From Sulfurimonas crateris (GTDB lineage: Bacteria > Campylobacterota > Campylobacteria > Campylobacterales > Sulfurimonadaceae), in the NCBI RefSeq assembly GCF_005217605.1, contig NZ_SZPX01000009.1, positions 1-64,000 on the forward strand: a DNA stretch of 64,000 nucleotides, in the 5' to 3' direction. This document shows positions 19,621 through 27,980 of the stretch, one piece after another. Each line of letters starts with the position of its first letter. Position 1 is the stretch's first letter. Below the pieces are notes generated by a model that saw only the letters and a list, made by a program, of their open reading frames with translations, searched no databases and was not told the origin of the DNA. The position numbers and the translations under genes were made by a program.

Positions 19621-21444
19621 ATGAATATACAATTAAGCAGAATAAAAGAGCTCGAAGAGATTTGTAAAGATATAAGAGAAGAGATTTTAAGGGTTGTCAG
19701 CAAAAATGGCGGACACCTGAGCTCAACTCTTGGCGCGACTGAACTCATCGTGGCGATGCACGAGGTTTTTGACTCGAAAAAAGACCCTTTTATCTTTGAT
19801 GTTTCGCACCAATCCTATGCGCACAAACTTTTAACCGGAAGATGGAAAGAGTTTGACACGCTAAGAGAGTTCGGCGGATTATGCGGATACACAAAACCAA
19901 GCGAGAGCGAACATGACTACTTTGTAGCAGGACACAGCTCGACATCTATATCTTTGGGTGTGGGTGCGGCTAAAGCTATTGCCTTAAAAGGTGAGCAGGA
20001 TTCAAGAGTTCCAGTTGTTATGATCGGTGATGGTGCTATGACCGCAGGTATGGTCTATGAAGCGCTAAATGAGCTGGGTGATAGAAAGTACCCGATGGTC
20101 ATCATCCTTAACGATAATGAGATGAGCATATCAAAACCAATCGGTGCGGTCAGTCGTATACTTAGCTCCGCGATGGCTTCACCTTTTTATCAGAACTTTA
20201 AAAGACATACCGAGAATTTTGTAGACAATTTCGGCGAGAGTGCGAGATATATCGCAAAAAGAATGGAGGAGTCCTTAAAGCTTATAACTCCGGGCATACT
20301 CTTTGAAGAGATGGGGATAGACTATATAGGACCTGTTGATGGGCACAACCTGACATCACTCATAGAGATACTCCAAAAAGCAAAAGAGCTTAAAAAACCC
20401 GTTATTGTTCATGCTCAGACCATTAAGGGCAAAGGGTATGAGATAGCTGAGGGTCAGGAGGAGAAGTGGCACGGTGTCGGACCTTTTGATTTAGACAGCG
20501 GAAATGCAGCCAAAAAAAGCAGTGCAAAAAGTGCTACGCAGATATATAGCGAAGCACTTCTTCATCTTGCAAAACAGAATGAAAAAATTGTCGGTGCAAC
20601 TGCTGCTATGCCGACCGGAACGGGCTTAGATGAGCTGATGAAAGTATTTCCTGATAGATTTTGGGATGTGGCGATCGCGGAACAGCATGCGGTTACATCA
20701 ATGGCAGCTTTGGCGAAAGAGGGATTTAAACCCTTTTGCACCATCTACTCTACATTTTTGCAGCGCGGCTATGATCAGGTGATACATGACACTTGTCTGA
20801 TGAATCTTCCCGTTGTATTTGCACTTGACCGCGCAGGAATAGTGGGCGAGGATGGAGAGACGCATCAGGGTGTTTTTGACATCAGCTTTTTAAGAGCCAT
20901 TCCGAATATGACGCTTTTTGCCCCAAGAGATGAGAAGAGCTTTCATCAGGCGATGGCATTTGCATCAGAGTATCCATACCCATGTTCGCTTAGATATCCA
21001 AGAGGCGCGTTTACCCAGACGGATCTGCCTGACTCTTTGCCTTTTGAGCTATCAAAGTCTCAACTTCTGCGCTCAGAGAGCGGTGATGTTCTCTTTATAG
21101 GATACGGAAACGGAGTAGGGCGTGCTTATGAGACCTCAAAATATCTTGATTTTGGAGTTAGTATCTTGGATCTGCGATTTGTAAAGCCTCTTGATGAGGA
21201 GATGCTTCGTGAGATGGCAACAAAACATAAGAAGTGGTTCGTATTTAGCGACAGCGCAAAGATGGGCGGAGTCGGCAGTGCCATCTTGGAGTTTTTAGCA
21301 AAAGAGAAGATTTTAAATGTAGAAGTAGTTAGTTTCGAGTATGAAGACAGGTTTATTACCCACGGAAACACGAAACAGGTAGAGGAGTCTTTGGGACTTC
21401 TGCCCGAACAGCTTGCAAAAAAGATTACTGAGTCAGTGAAATAA
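19621..21444 (+). CDS. dxs: 1-deoxy-D-xylulose-5-phosphate synthase
   Basis: Thiamine-diphosphate enzyme that condenses pyruvate with glyceraldehyde 3-phosphate, entering the MEP isoprenoid pathway. The 607 residues show GGHLSSTLG near 37, the ThDP motif GDGAMTAGMVYEAL ... NDNEMSIS near 138-172, the transketolase pyrimidine domain with EQHAVTSMAAL and AGIVGEDGETHQGVFD near 415. Located after fliH as in Campylobacter, though functionally separate from flagella. The 3' end overlaps the convergent pgeF by 20 bases. Confidence 0.97.
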   Translation: MNIQLSRIKELEEICKDIREEILRVVSKNGGHLSSTLGATELIVAMHEVFDSKKDPFIFDVSHQSYAHKLLTGRWKEFDTLREFGGLCGYTKPSESEHDYFVAGHSSTSISLGVGAAKAIALKGEQDSRVPVVMIGDGAMTAGMVYEALNELGDRKYPMVIILNDNEMSISKPIGAVSRILSSAMASPFYQNFKRHTENFVDNFGESARYIAKRMEESLKLITPGILFEEMGIDYIGPVDGHNLTSLIEILQKAKELKKPVIVHAQTIKGKGYEIAEGQEEKWHGVGPFDLDSGNAAKKSSAKSATQIYSEALLHLAKQNEKIVGATAAMPTGTGLDELMKVFPDRFWDVAIAEQHAVTSMAALAKEGFKPFCTIYSTFLQRGYDQVIHDTCLMNLPVVFALDRAGIVGEDGETHQGVFDISFLRAIPNMTLFAPRDEKSFHQAMAFASEYPYPCSLRYPRGAFTQTDLPDSLPFELSKSQLLRSESGDVLFIGYGNGVGRAYETSKYLDFGVSILDLRFVKPLDEEMLREMATKHKKWFVFSDSAKMGGVGSAILEFLAKEKILNVEVVSFEYEDRFITHGNTKQVEESLGLLPEQLAKKITESVK

Positions 21445-22150
21445 CTCCTGCAAACCTTCCGGTTTGCCCCTCGCCTCTGTATGAGTAGAAGGTCTCTGTT
21501 TTACAACATGAGCACTCACTGCAAAACTCGATATTTTCACTTTTTATACCGCAAGAGAGCAGCTGTTTTTGCAAGATCGCACCTACATCAAGATAGAAGC
21601 TCTCGCCTCTTTTTTGCATAGCATAATCAAAGCCTTTCTCTTTAGCCTCATCATAGATCTCGTCCCCTACCTCATAGCAGCACACTCCGATACTCGCACC
21701 AACGCTTACATATATATGTTTTGGGTCTGAGCCGAATTCTCTCACCATCTTATCAACAACATTTGCCACTATGTTTTTAAATGCTCCCTGCCTGCCCGCA
21801 TGAGCCGCAGCAATAACCTTTTTTTCACGGTCATAGAACAGAACAGGGGAGCAGTCGGCAACCATAACCATAATAGGTATGTTTGGTCTGTTTGTTATAA
21901 GCGCGTCGCATGTTGGAGGGGTATCAAAATCCTCATCTTTGATAATATGCACGATGTCGGAGTGAATCTGTTTCATATGAACAAGCGAGTTTTTTTCATA
22001 CCCAAGCTCTTTTGCCAAGAGAGAGTGATTTTCTTGCACGCTTATCTCATCATCTTCGACATGAAATGCAAGGTTGCCGCTCTCTTTTGTAGTAAAAGCA
22101 TGCAATAGTTCTGGAAATAAGCTTAGTTTTTCACTATAATAAAATTTCAT
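21425..22150 (-). CDS. pgeF: Purine nucleoside phosphorylase/laccase-domain protein (YfiH/PgeF family)
   Basis: A 241-residue multicopper-oxidase-fold protein of the YfiH/YlmD family, which has adenosine deaminase and purine nucleoside phosphorylase activity; in E. coli it has also been linked to editing of cell-wall precursors. Motifs: KQIHSD near 59, MVADCSPVLFYD near 95, AAAHAGRQGA near 113 and GASIGVCCYEVG near 150; the zinc ligands His, Cys and His are present. Two Cys pairs near the C-terminus (SECSCC) are additional. Convergent with dxs. Confidence 0.9.
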   Translation of the reverse strand: MKFYYSEKLSLFPELLHAFTTKESGNLAFHVEDDEISVQENHSLLAKELGYEKNSLVHMKQIHSDIVHIIKDEDFDTPPTCDALITNRPNIPIMVMVADCSPVLFYDREKKVIAAAHAGRQGAFKNIVANVVDKMVREFGSDPKHIYVSVGASIGVCCYEVGDEIYDEAKEKGFDYAMQKRGESFYLDVGAILQKQLLSCGIKSENIEFCSECSCCKTETFYSYRGEGQTGRFAGVISLTQ

Positions 22151-22178
22151 CTAAAAATTATATCCAAAAGGGAATGTT

Positions 22179-24278
22179 TTGAGTAAGTTTAGTTTATACC
22201 CCGTTACTTTAGACGGGTCGGATACAGAGGCAAAAAGAGAAGAGATAAGAGCATATTTTCATAACACTTTTGATATTTTTGAAAAGATCTTTGAAGTTTT
22301 AAAGAGTGATGAGGTATTTTACAAAAAGTCGGAGCCAACCCGCCACCCTATGGTATTTTATTTCGGGCATACGGCGACCTTTTTTATAAATAAACTTATC
22401 CTTATGAAGATAATAAAAGAGCGCATAAATCCTGAGTTTGAGTCCATCTTTGCCGTCGGTGTGGATGAGATGGAGTGGGATGATATAAATGGCACACATT
22501 ACAGCTGGCCTAAAGTGGACGAGGTTAGAGAGTACCGCAAAAAGGTAAGAGAGAGAGTTGATGAACTTATAACCTCACTTCCACTCACTCTTCCAATCAC
22601 GCAGGATTCGCCTATGTGGACAGTTTTAATGGGCATAGAACATGAGCGCATCCATATAGAGACATCTTTGGTTCTGCACCGCCAGATGCCTCTAGAGGAT
22701 CTCAAAGAGGTGAGAGAGTTTAACATCTGCACGCACACTTCAGCGGCTCCAAAAAATGAGATGATAGATATAAATGGCGGCAGTGTAGTTTTGGGCAAAG
22801 ATAAGTCGCATAATCTTTATGGCTGGGATAACGAGTACGGAGAGTTCAGCGAGAGCATAGATAAGTTCAAAGTCTCAAAATATCTTGTAAGCAATGCAGA
22901 ATTTATGGAATTTGTCAAAGATGGCGGATATGAAGATGAAGAGTTTTGGGATGAAGAGGGGAAGAAGTTTTTAGCCATAAGCGGTGCAAAACATCCTATT
23001 TTTTGGGTTTTAGAAGGTGGCAATTACAGATATAGAGCACTCCACAAACTAATAGATATGCCGCTTGACTGGCCGGTGGATGTTAATGCGCTTGAAGCAG
23101 AGGCGTTTTGTCGTTATAAAAGTAAAAAGGATGGAGTAGTCTATTCTTTGCCGAGTGAGGCGGAGTACAGGTTGATATATGAGTATGCAGGCTTGCGTGA
23201 TATTCCAGATTTTCACGAGAGCAGGGCAAACCTAAACTTCTACCACTACTTTAGCTCCTGCCCCGTAGATGAGTTTGGTTTCAATGGTATATACGATGTT
23301 GTCGGAAATGTCTGGCAGTGGAGCCGAACGCCGATATTCGGTTTTGATGGTTTTGAAGTTCATCCTGCATATGATGATTTTTCAACTCCTACGTTTGATA
23401 ATAAACACGCTTTAATACTTGGCTCATCATGGGCAAGCAGCGGAAACATGATTATGAAACACTCCCGTTACGCATTTCGCAAACACTTCCCTCAAAATGC
23501 CGGTTTTAGGTATGTTATATCTAGCGGTGATGAGAAAATTGAAAACGATATTTATGAGAGCGACGAGCTTGTGTCACAATACTGTGAGTTTCAGTACGGC
23601 GATGAGAAGTTCGGCGTGAAGAATTTTGCAATAGAGTGTGCAAAAGTAGCCTCTAAATTTGCAAAAAACCACACAAAAGCGCTAGACCTTGGTTGTGCTA
23701 CAGGACGTGCGACATTTGAACTGGCTCGCAGTTTTGATGAGGTGGAGGGGATCGACTTTTCGGCTAGATTTATAGGCGTCGGAGTGAAGCTGAAAAATGA
23801 TGGCTATGTAGCATTTGCTTCAAAAACAGAAGGCGATCTGGCAGAGAAAAAAAAGGTAAGCATAGAGGAGCTCGGTTGCGTGGCAGTGAAAGAGAGAGTC
23901 TCTTTTTGGCAGGGCGACGCATGTAACCTCAAGCCAAACTTTAACTCTTACGATCTGATAATGGCGACAAACCTCATAGACAGACTCTATAACCCAAGGC
24001 TCTTTTTGGATAGTGTAGATGAGAGGCTAAATAGCGAGGGCTTCTTGATCTTAACCTCGCCATACACGTGGCAGGAGAGCTCAACCAAAAAAGAGCTCTG
24101 GCTCGGCGGATACAAAGATGAGAGCGGCAAAGAGGTAAAAACTATCGATACGCTAAAAGAGATTTTAGGCAAAAAGTTTGAGCTTGTCCATCTTCAGGAT
24201 CTGGAGTTTGTCATAAAAGAGACGGCAAGAAAATATCAGCACAGCATAGCAGAGGTTAGTGTTTGGAGAAAAAAGTGA
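22179..24278 (+). CDS. ovoA: 5-histidylcysteine sulfoxide synthase/N-methyltransferase (OvoA)
   Basis: First and last enzyme of ovothiol synthesis: iron-dependent oxidative coupling of cysteine to histidine, then methylation of 5-thiohistidine. The 699 residues hold a DinB-like iron domain (His64 in FGHTA, His155 and His159 in HERIHIE), an FGE-sulfatase domain (about 190-450; NVWQWSRTP, GGN, GFRYV) and a C-terminal SAM methyltransferase with LDLGCATGRATFEL near 505. The three-histidine set is complete. The start is TTG at 22179 with an AAGGGA ribosome site. Overlaps the PLP lyase by four bases, supporting one pathway. Confidence 0.94.
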   Translation: MSKFSLYPVTLDGSDTEAKREEIRAYFHNTFDIFEKIFEVLKSDEVFYKKSEPTRHPMVFYFGHTATFFINKLILMKIIKERINPEFESIFAVGVDEMEWDDINGTHYSWPKVDEVREYRKKVRERVDELITSLPLTLPITQDSPMWTVLMGIEHERIHIETSLVLHRQMPLEDLKEVREFNICTHTSAAPKNEMIDINGGSVVLGKDKSHNLYGWDNEYGEFSESIDKFKVSKYLVSNAEFMEFVKDGGYEDEEFWDEEGKKFLAISGAKHPIFWVLEGGNYRYRALHKLIDMPLDWPVDVNALEAEAFCRYKSKKDGVVYSLPSEAEYRLIYEYAGLRDIPDFHESRANLNFYHYFSSCPVDEFGFNGIYDVVGNVWQWSRTPIFGFDGFEVHPAYDDFSTPTFDNKHALILGSSWASSGNMIMKHSRYAFRKHFPQNAGFRYVISSGDEKIENDIYESDELVSQYCEFQYGDEKFGVKNFAIECAKVASKFAKNHTKALDLGCATGRATFELARSFDEVEGIDFSARFIGVGVKLKNDGYVAFASKTEGDLAEKKKVSIEELGCVAVKERVSFWQGDACNLKPNFNSYDLIMATNLIDRLYNPRLFLDSVDERLNSEGFLILTSPYTWQESSTKKELWLGGYKDESGKEVKTIDTLKEILGKKFELVHLQDLEFVIKETARKYQHSIAEVSVWRKK

Positions 24279-25456
24279 AGTATGATTTTTCAACATCTGT
24301 AAGCAGAGAAGAGACAAACGCAGAGAAGTACACTCTAAGAGAGAAGCTTTTTGGCACAGACGATGTTCTTCCTGCATGGGTTGCTGATATGGATATCGAG
24401 ACTCCTTCTTTTGTGCTTGAAGCCGTAAAAAAACGCTTAGAGCATCCAATCATAGGGTATGAAGAGGTGCCGCCCAGTATGTTTGAAGCTCAGATCGAGT
24501 GGATGAGAAGAGAACACGGTGTTGAGTTCGCGTTAGAGGATATGCTCTACTCTCACTCGGTTGTAGCAAGTATGAACGCTGCCATAGAGGCATTTACTCA
24601 GAGGGGCGATAAGGTCATCGTCCAAACTCCCGTATATCCTCCTTTTTTTCACAGCGTGATAGAGCATGAGAGAGAGCTTATAAAGAATCCTCTGCGTCTT
24701 GGAGATGACGGAAGCTATACTTTTGATATAGAAGATCTAAGATCAAAGATAGATGAGAGAACAAAGCTTCTGCTTTTAAGCTCTCCGCACAATCCTGTGG
24801 GTCGCGTCTGGAGAAGAGATGAGCTTGAGGAGATTTTAGAAGTTTGTCTTGAACACAACATAGTGGTCTTTAGCGATGAGATACACTGCGACCTGATCTA
24901 CAAGCCAAACAGACATATACCGTTTGCTTCGCTTAGTAAAAAGGCGAGAGAGATAAGCATAACGGCAATAGGGGTCGGCAAGACATTTAACATGGCGGGA
25001 TTTGCCATAAGCAGTGTTGCCATACCCAACAAAGAGCTAAGAGAGAAGTTTTTAAAAGTATATAACCGCATCCACTTTGCGCAGGGAAGTTCGCTCTCGC
25101 ATGTGGCTTTTGAAGCGGCGTACAGAGAGGGCAGGGAGTGGCTTGAAGAGCTAAAGGCACATCTTGCAAAAAACTTTTTAATATTAAAAGAGACATGCGA
25201 AAAATACCACATCAAAGTTACACCCATAGAGGCTACATATCTGGCTTGGCTTGATTGCAGGGGCTTGGGATTGCGTGATCGGGAGCTTAGAGAGTTCTTT
25301 GTAAAAGAGGCAAAGCTCGGTCTTAGTGCGGGAATAAGTTTTGGCAGAGAGGGGAGCGGTTTTATGAGATTGAACTTTGCTGTGAGTTCTGATAAAATGT
25401 CGCAAATAATAAAAAATCTAGAAAATGCACTAAAAAAACATAGGAAGCAAAATTGA
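24275..25456 (+). CDS. ovoB: PLP-dependent C-S/sulfoxide lyase (MalY/PatB family), probable OvoB
   Basis: A 393-residue fold-type I lyase of the MalY/PatB type: WVADMDIETP near 34, SSPHNPVGRVW near 170, FSDEIHCDL near 199 and the PLP lysine in GVGKTFNMAG near 233. These enzymes cleave cystathionine-like C-S bonds; OvoB is a member that splits 5-histidylcysteine sulfoxide. Coupling to ovoA makes OvoB the best reading, with general beta-cystathionase as the alternative. The frame opens at TTG 24263, but GTG 24275 has GGAG six bases upstream and a GTGA overlap with ovoA, so it is chosen. Confidence 0.85.
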   Translation: MKYDFSTSVSREETNAEKYTLREKLFGTDDVLPAWVADMDIETPSFVLEAVKKRLEHPIIGYEEVPPSMFEAQIEWMRREHGVEFALEDMLYSHSVVASMNAAIEAFTQRGDKVIVQTPVYPPFFHSVIEHERELIKNPLRLGDDGSYTFDIEDLRSKIDERTKLLLLSSPHNPVGRVWRRDELEEILEVCLEHNIVVFSDEIHCDLIYKPNRHIPFASLSKKAREISITAIGVGKTFNMAGFAISSVAIPNKELREKFLKVYNRIHFAQGSSLSHVAFEAAYREGREWLEELKAHLAKNFLILKETCEKYHIKVTPIEATYLAWLDCRGLGLRDRELREFFVKEAKLGLSAGISFGREGSGFMRLNFAVSSDKMSQIIKNLENALKKHRKQN

Positions 25457-25692
25457 TCGAGATAAATTGGGACGAGTTTAAATTTTTTAAGCAGTACAGC
25501 GAGAAAAAAGATGATAACTTCGAGGTGCTCTTAGACTTTTTAAAAAGCTACTACAGCATGACAAATATAAAAGAGATGTATGAGACAATGGCAAACGATG
25601 ATACCGCACAGCTGATGCTAAATAAGCGGGAGATACGCTCGGTAGAAGATTTAGAGAAACATCTCTTTAGAAATTTCAATGTCGCAAAATGA
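25453..25692 (+). CDS. Small acidic protein of the ovothiol unit, function unknown
   Basis: A 79-residue soluble protein with no recognised domain, rich in Lys, Asp and aromatic residues, predicted mostly helical (FEVLLDFLKSYYS; SVEDLEKHLFRNF). It starts at TTG 25453, overlapping the ovoB stop by four bases (TTGA), with AGGAAG upstream. It overlaps the next gene by 14 bases. The tight coupling implies cotranscription, not necessarily a role in ovothiol synthesis. Confidence 0.75.
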   Translation: MIEINWDEFKFFKQYSEKKDDNFEVLLDFLKSYYSMTNIKEMYETMANDDTAQLMLNKREIRSVEDLEKHLFRNFNVAK

Positions 25693-26107
25693 TCTAACAA
25701 AGATAGAGTCGTTTTTAGCAAAGCACCATGTTCTGACTCTGGCTACATCAGATGGTCTAGAGCTTAGCGCGTGCAACCTTTTTTATGCCTATGATGCAAA
25801 AAGAGTCTCATTTGTGGTTGCAAGCAGCGATGATACTACACATATAAAAAACATCTTTAAAAATTCATCGGTTGCAGGAACTGTCGTTTTGGAGACGAAA
25901 ACCGTAGGCAAGATAGAGGGAGTTCAGTTTAGGGGCGAGTTTTCAGAGGTTGAAGATGATAAGTTAAAAAAGCTCTATTTTAAAACTTTTCCATACGCTC
26001 TTGCGATGAGCCCAAAACTTTGGCAGATAAAAGTAGACCACTTCAAGCTAACCGACAATACTTTGGGGTTTGGCAAAAAGATTATTTGGCAGGCTTCTTT
26101 TCTTTAA
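25679..26107 (+). CDS. Pyridoxamine-5'-phosphate-oxidase-like flavin-binding-fold protein
   Basis: A 142-residue protein resembling the PNPOx-like split-barrel family (YhbP type): HHVLTLATSDG near residue 15, NLFYAYD near 33, SFVVASSDDTTHIKNI near 45 and IEGVQFRGEFSEVED near 80. Such proteins bind flavin or haem, and the specific substrate is not evident. It is the fourth gene of the ovoA unit. Its last 26 bases overlap the convergent 57-residue gene on the minus strand. Confidence 0.8.
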   Translation: MSQNDLTKIESFLAKHHVLTLATSDGLELSACNLFYAYDAKRVSFVVASSDDTTHIKNIFKNSSVAGTVVLETKTVGKIEGVQFRGEFSEVEDDKLKKLYFKTFPYALAMSPKLWQIKVDHFKLTDNTLGFGKKIIWQASFL

Positions 26108-26255
26108 ACATGGTACAATCGCTTCCGCTGCTTTGAAAGACTAAAAGCGAGGGAATCTGCGGAGATTTAAATCCATAAGCTCTGCATCCGTGAGGTCTTG
26201 AAGCCTCCCACGTAACAAAATAGTATTCACATCTTCTACAGTTAATTCTTTTCAT
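26082..26255 (-). CDS. Small four-cysteine protein (57 residues)
   Basis: Reading the minus strand from ATG at 26255 to TAA at 26082 gives an uninterrupted 57-residue protein with Cys6 and Cys9 (NCRRCEYY), Cys24 (PHGCRAYGFKS) and Cys47 (SSGSDCTMF), and a basic tail. I recall a family of short bacterial proteins of the same layout (CxxC, YVTWD, GC-A-GFKS, LPS, SSG-xC), often misnamed uracil-DNA glycosylase. The spacing suggests a zinc-binding fold. No function is assigned. It overlaps the upstream plus-strand gene by 26 bases and is divergent from dut. Confidence 0.85.
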   Translation of the reverse strand: MKRINCRRCEYYFVTWEASRPHGCRAYGFKSPQIPSLLVFQSSGSDCTMFKEKKPAK

Positions 26256-26329
26256 ATCTGCTCTTAATTTAAGTGCGCTATTTTAGCATATTTGGTACAA
26301 TGGGATAATTAAATTTTAAAGAGAAGCGG

Positions 26330-27022
26330 ATGGATAAAATACTTTTAATGCTGCAGCTGCAAGCATCTCTAAATGAGGCGACAAACGGCGATAAATGGAG
26401 TGATGGAATCACAAAGAACGGCAAAGTTATTAACTGGAGACGCTGCATCTATATGGAGTGCGCGGAGATGATAGACAGCTTTACGTGGAAGCATTGGAAA
26501 AACATCGATCAAGAGGCAGATTGGGACAACCTTCAAGTTGAGGTCGTTGATGTCTGGCACTTCGTTATGAGTCTGGCGATAGAGAACTACTCTCAGACCC
26601 TAAGAGGGCAGGTTGAAGATCTGGCAATAAACATCTCAGAGTCAAAGAGCTTTAAAAAGATAGACACGAAAGAGGAGCTTTTTGCAAAGCAGGATGATAC
26701 CATTGAGAAGATAGAGTCGATCATGATAGATACCCTCTCAAGAGGTCCGCTTGACCTTGAAAAACTTATATCCGACTTCTTTGATCTTGTGGTTATGAGC
26801 GGTCTTAATCTGGAGAGCCTCTATAATCTCTATGTAGGAAAAAACATCCTAAACCAGTTTAGACAAGATAACGGCTATAAAGATGGCTCTTACATTAAAG
26901 TCTGGGCAGGAGAAGAGGATAACGTCATAATGAAGAGAATTTTAGAGCAAAACAGCGACATAAAACCCGATGAGCTTTATAAAGAGCTTACAAAACTCTA
27001 CTTGGCGTTAAATAAGAGCTAA
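26330..27022 (+). CDS. dut: Dimeric dUTPase (all-alpha NTP pyrophosphatase)
   Basis: Hydrolyses dUTP to dUMP and pyrophosphate, limiting uracil in DNA and supplying dUMP for thymidylate. The 230-residue protein belongs to the all-alpha, dimeric class (as in Campylobacter), not the trimeric beta class: YMECAEMIDSFTWKHWK near residue 41 and LQVEVVDVWHFVMS near 68 give the acidic metal-binding helices. Four bases separate it from the ABC ATPase gene. Confidence 0.92.
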   Translation: MDKILLMLQLQASLNEATNGDKWSDGITKNGKVINWRRCIYMECAEMIDSFTWKHWKNIDQEADWDNLQVEVVDVWHFVMSLAIENYSQTLRGQVEDLAINISESKSFKKIDTKEELFAKQDDTIEKIESIMIDTLSRGPLDLEKLISDFFDLVVMSGLNLESLYNLYVGKNILNQFRQDNGYKDGSYIKVWAGEEDNVIMKRILEQNSDIKPDELYKELTKLYLALNKS

Positions 27023-27025
27023 TTA

Positions 27026-27595
27026 TTGAGTGCTATATTAGAAGTTGAAAATCTATCGTTTGGTTACAAAAAAGAGCATCTGCTTTTTGAGAATCTCTCA
27101 TTTTCTCTTAAAAAAGGGGAGATAAAAGCGATAGTAGGAGCAAGCGGGGCAGGGAAGAGCACCGTTTTTGAACTTATCTTAGGCAACTTGAAGCCTCTTG
27201 GCGGAAGTGTCAAAAGCTCTTTTTGCTCTGAAGTGTTTCAAGATCCCTACAGCTCTTTTCACCCAAGCTATACGCTTTTAAATCAGATAAAAGATGTTGC
27301 AAAAGTTGATGAGATAAAGCCCTACTTAAAAAATATAAATCTCGATTATGAACTTCTTTTAAAACTTCCTCATGAACTCTCCGGCGGACAGCTTCAACGT
27401 GCTTCCATTCTTCGCGCCATGCTAATGAAACCAGAACTGCTCCTACTGGATGAACCTACTTCCGCACTTGACAATGTTATTCAGTTAGAGGTTATGAGCA
27501 TGCTTGTAAAACACCTCGATAGAATGGGGATGCTTCTTATCACACACGATCTTGACCTTGCCAAGTGGTGTGCGGATGAGATAATTATGCTTTAA
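27026..27595 (+). CDS. Short ABC transporter ATP-binding protein, no permease nearby
   Basis: A 189-residue nucleotide-binding protein: Walker A GASGAGKST near residue 38, Q-loop FQDPYSSFHPSY near 72, signature LSGGQLQRASILRAM near 118, Walker B LLLLDEPTSALD near 139 and switch ITHD. The Q-loop and signature resemble the nickel/oligopeptide NikE/DppF group, but it lacks their C-terminal 60-80 residues and no permease or binding protein is adjacent. The start is TTG at 27026. The 3' end overlaps the convergent crcB by 11 bases. Substrate unknown. Confidence 0.85.
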   Translation: MSAILEVENLSFGYKKEHLLFENLSFSLKKGEIKAIVGASGAGKSTVFELILGNLKPLGGSVKSSFCSEVFQDPYSSFHPSYTLLNQIKDVAKVDEIKPYLKNINLDYELLLKLPHELSGGQLQRASILRAMLMKPELLLLDEPTSALDNVIQLEVMSMLVKHLDRMGMLLITHDLDLAKWCADEIIML

Positions 27596-27980
27596 GAAGA
27601 TACTTTACTATATAAAAACCTCCGCCTGCTGCAAAGACCGAGCCAAAAGCGTTAAGACCCATATTTGCCGCTGCAAGAGCCAAATGCCCTCCGTTTATCA
27701 GCAGAAGAGTCTCTATGGCAAAAGTCGAGTAGGTTGTAAGCGCACCCAATATCCCCGTGGAGAGAAACGATTTTGCATGTAGGGAAAAAACGGTAGTGTA
27801 CATAAAGTATGCGATAAGCACTCCCATAATAAAGCTTCCTATGAGGTTTACGCCAAGTGTTCCGTAAGGGAGTTCATGAGGGACTCTGTGAGATATAAGA
27901 CCATTTAGGTAGGCTCTAAGAACGGCTCCGATAAAGCCGCCGCTACCTATGGCTAGGATTGTTTGCCAACTCATCGTCAT
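27585..27980 (-). CDS. crcB: Fluoride channel CrcB/FluC
   Basis: Dual-topology fluoride exporter of 131 residues with four membrane helices. Family motifs: GGFIGAVLRAY near 14, GTLGVNLIGSF near 42 and the sodium-site region GILGALTTYSTF near 77. ATG at 27980 or the third codon (27974) could start it; both overlap plsC by more than 30 bases. No fluoride riboswitch is visible. Last gene of the ctpA-purC-purS-purQ-x-plsC-crcB unit, an order also known in Campylobacter. Confidence 0.93.
   Translation of the reverse strand: MTMSWQTILAIGSGGFIGAVLRAYLNGLISHRVPHELPYGTLGVNLIGSFIMGVLIAYFMYTTVFSLHAKSFLSTGILGALTTYSTFAIETLLLINGGHLALAAANMGLNAFGSVFAAGGGFYIVKYLLKA

Noticed and set aside
26108-26255. Possible structured RNA (6S-like or SRP-like) from paired segments on the plus strand
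   Set aside because: The minus strand encodes a well-formed 57-residue protein through the region, which accounts for the sequence; no 6S or SRP core was matched.
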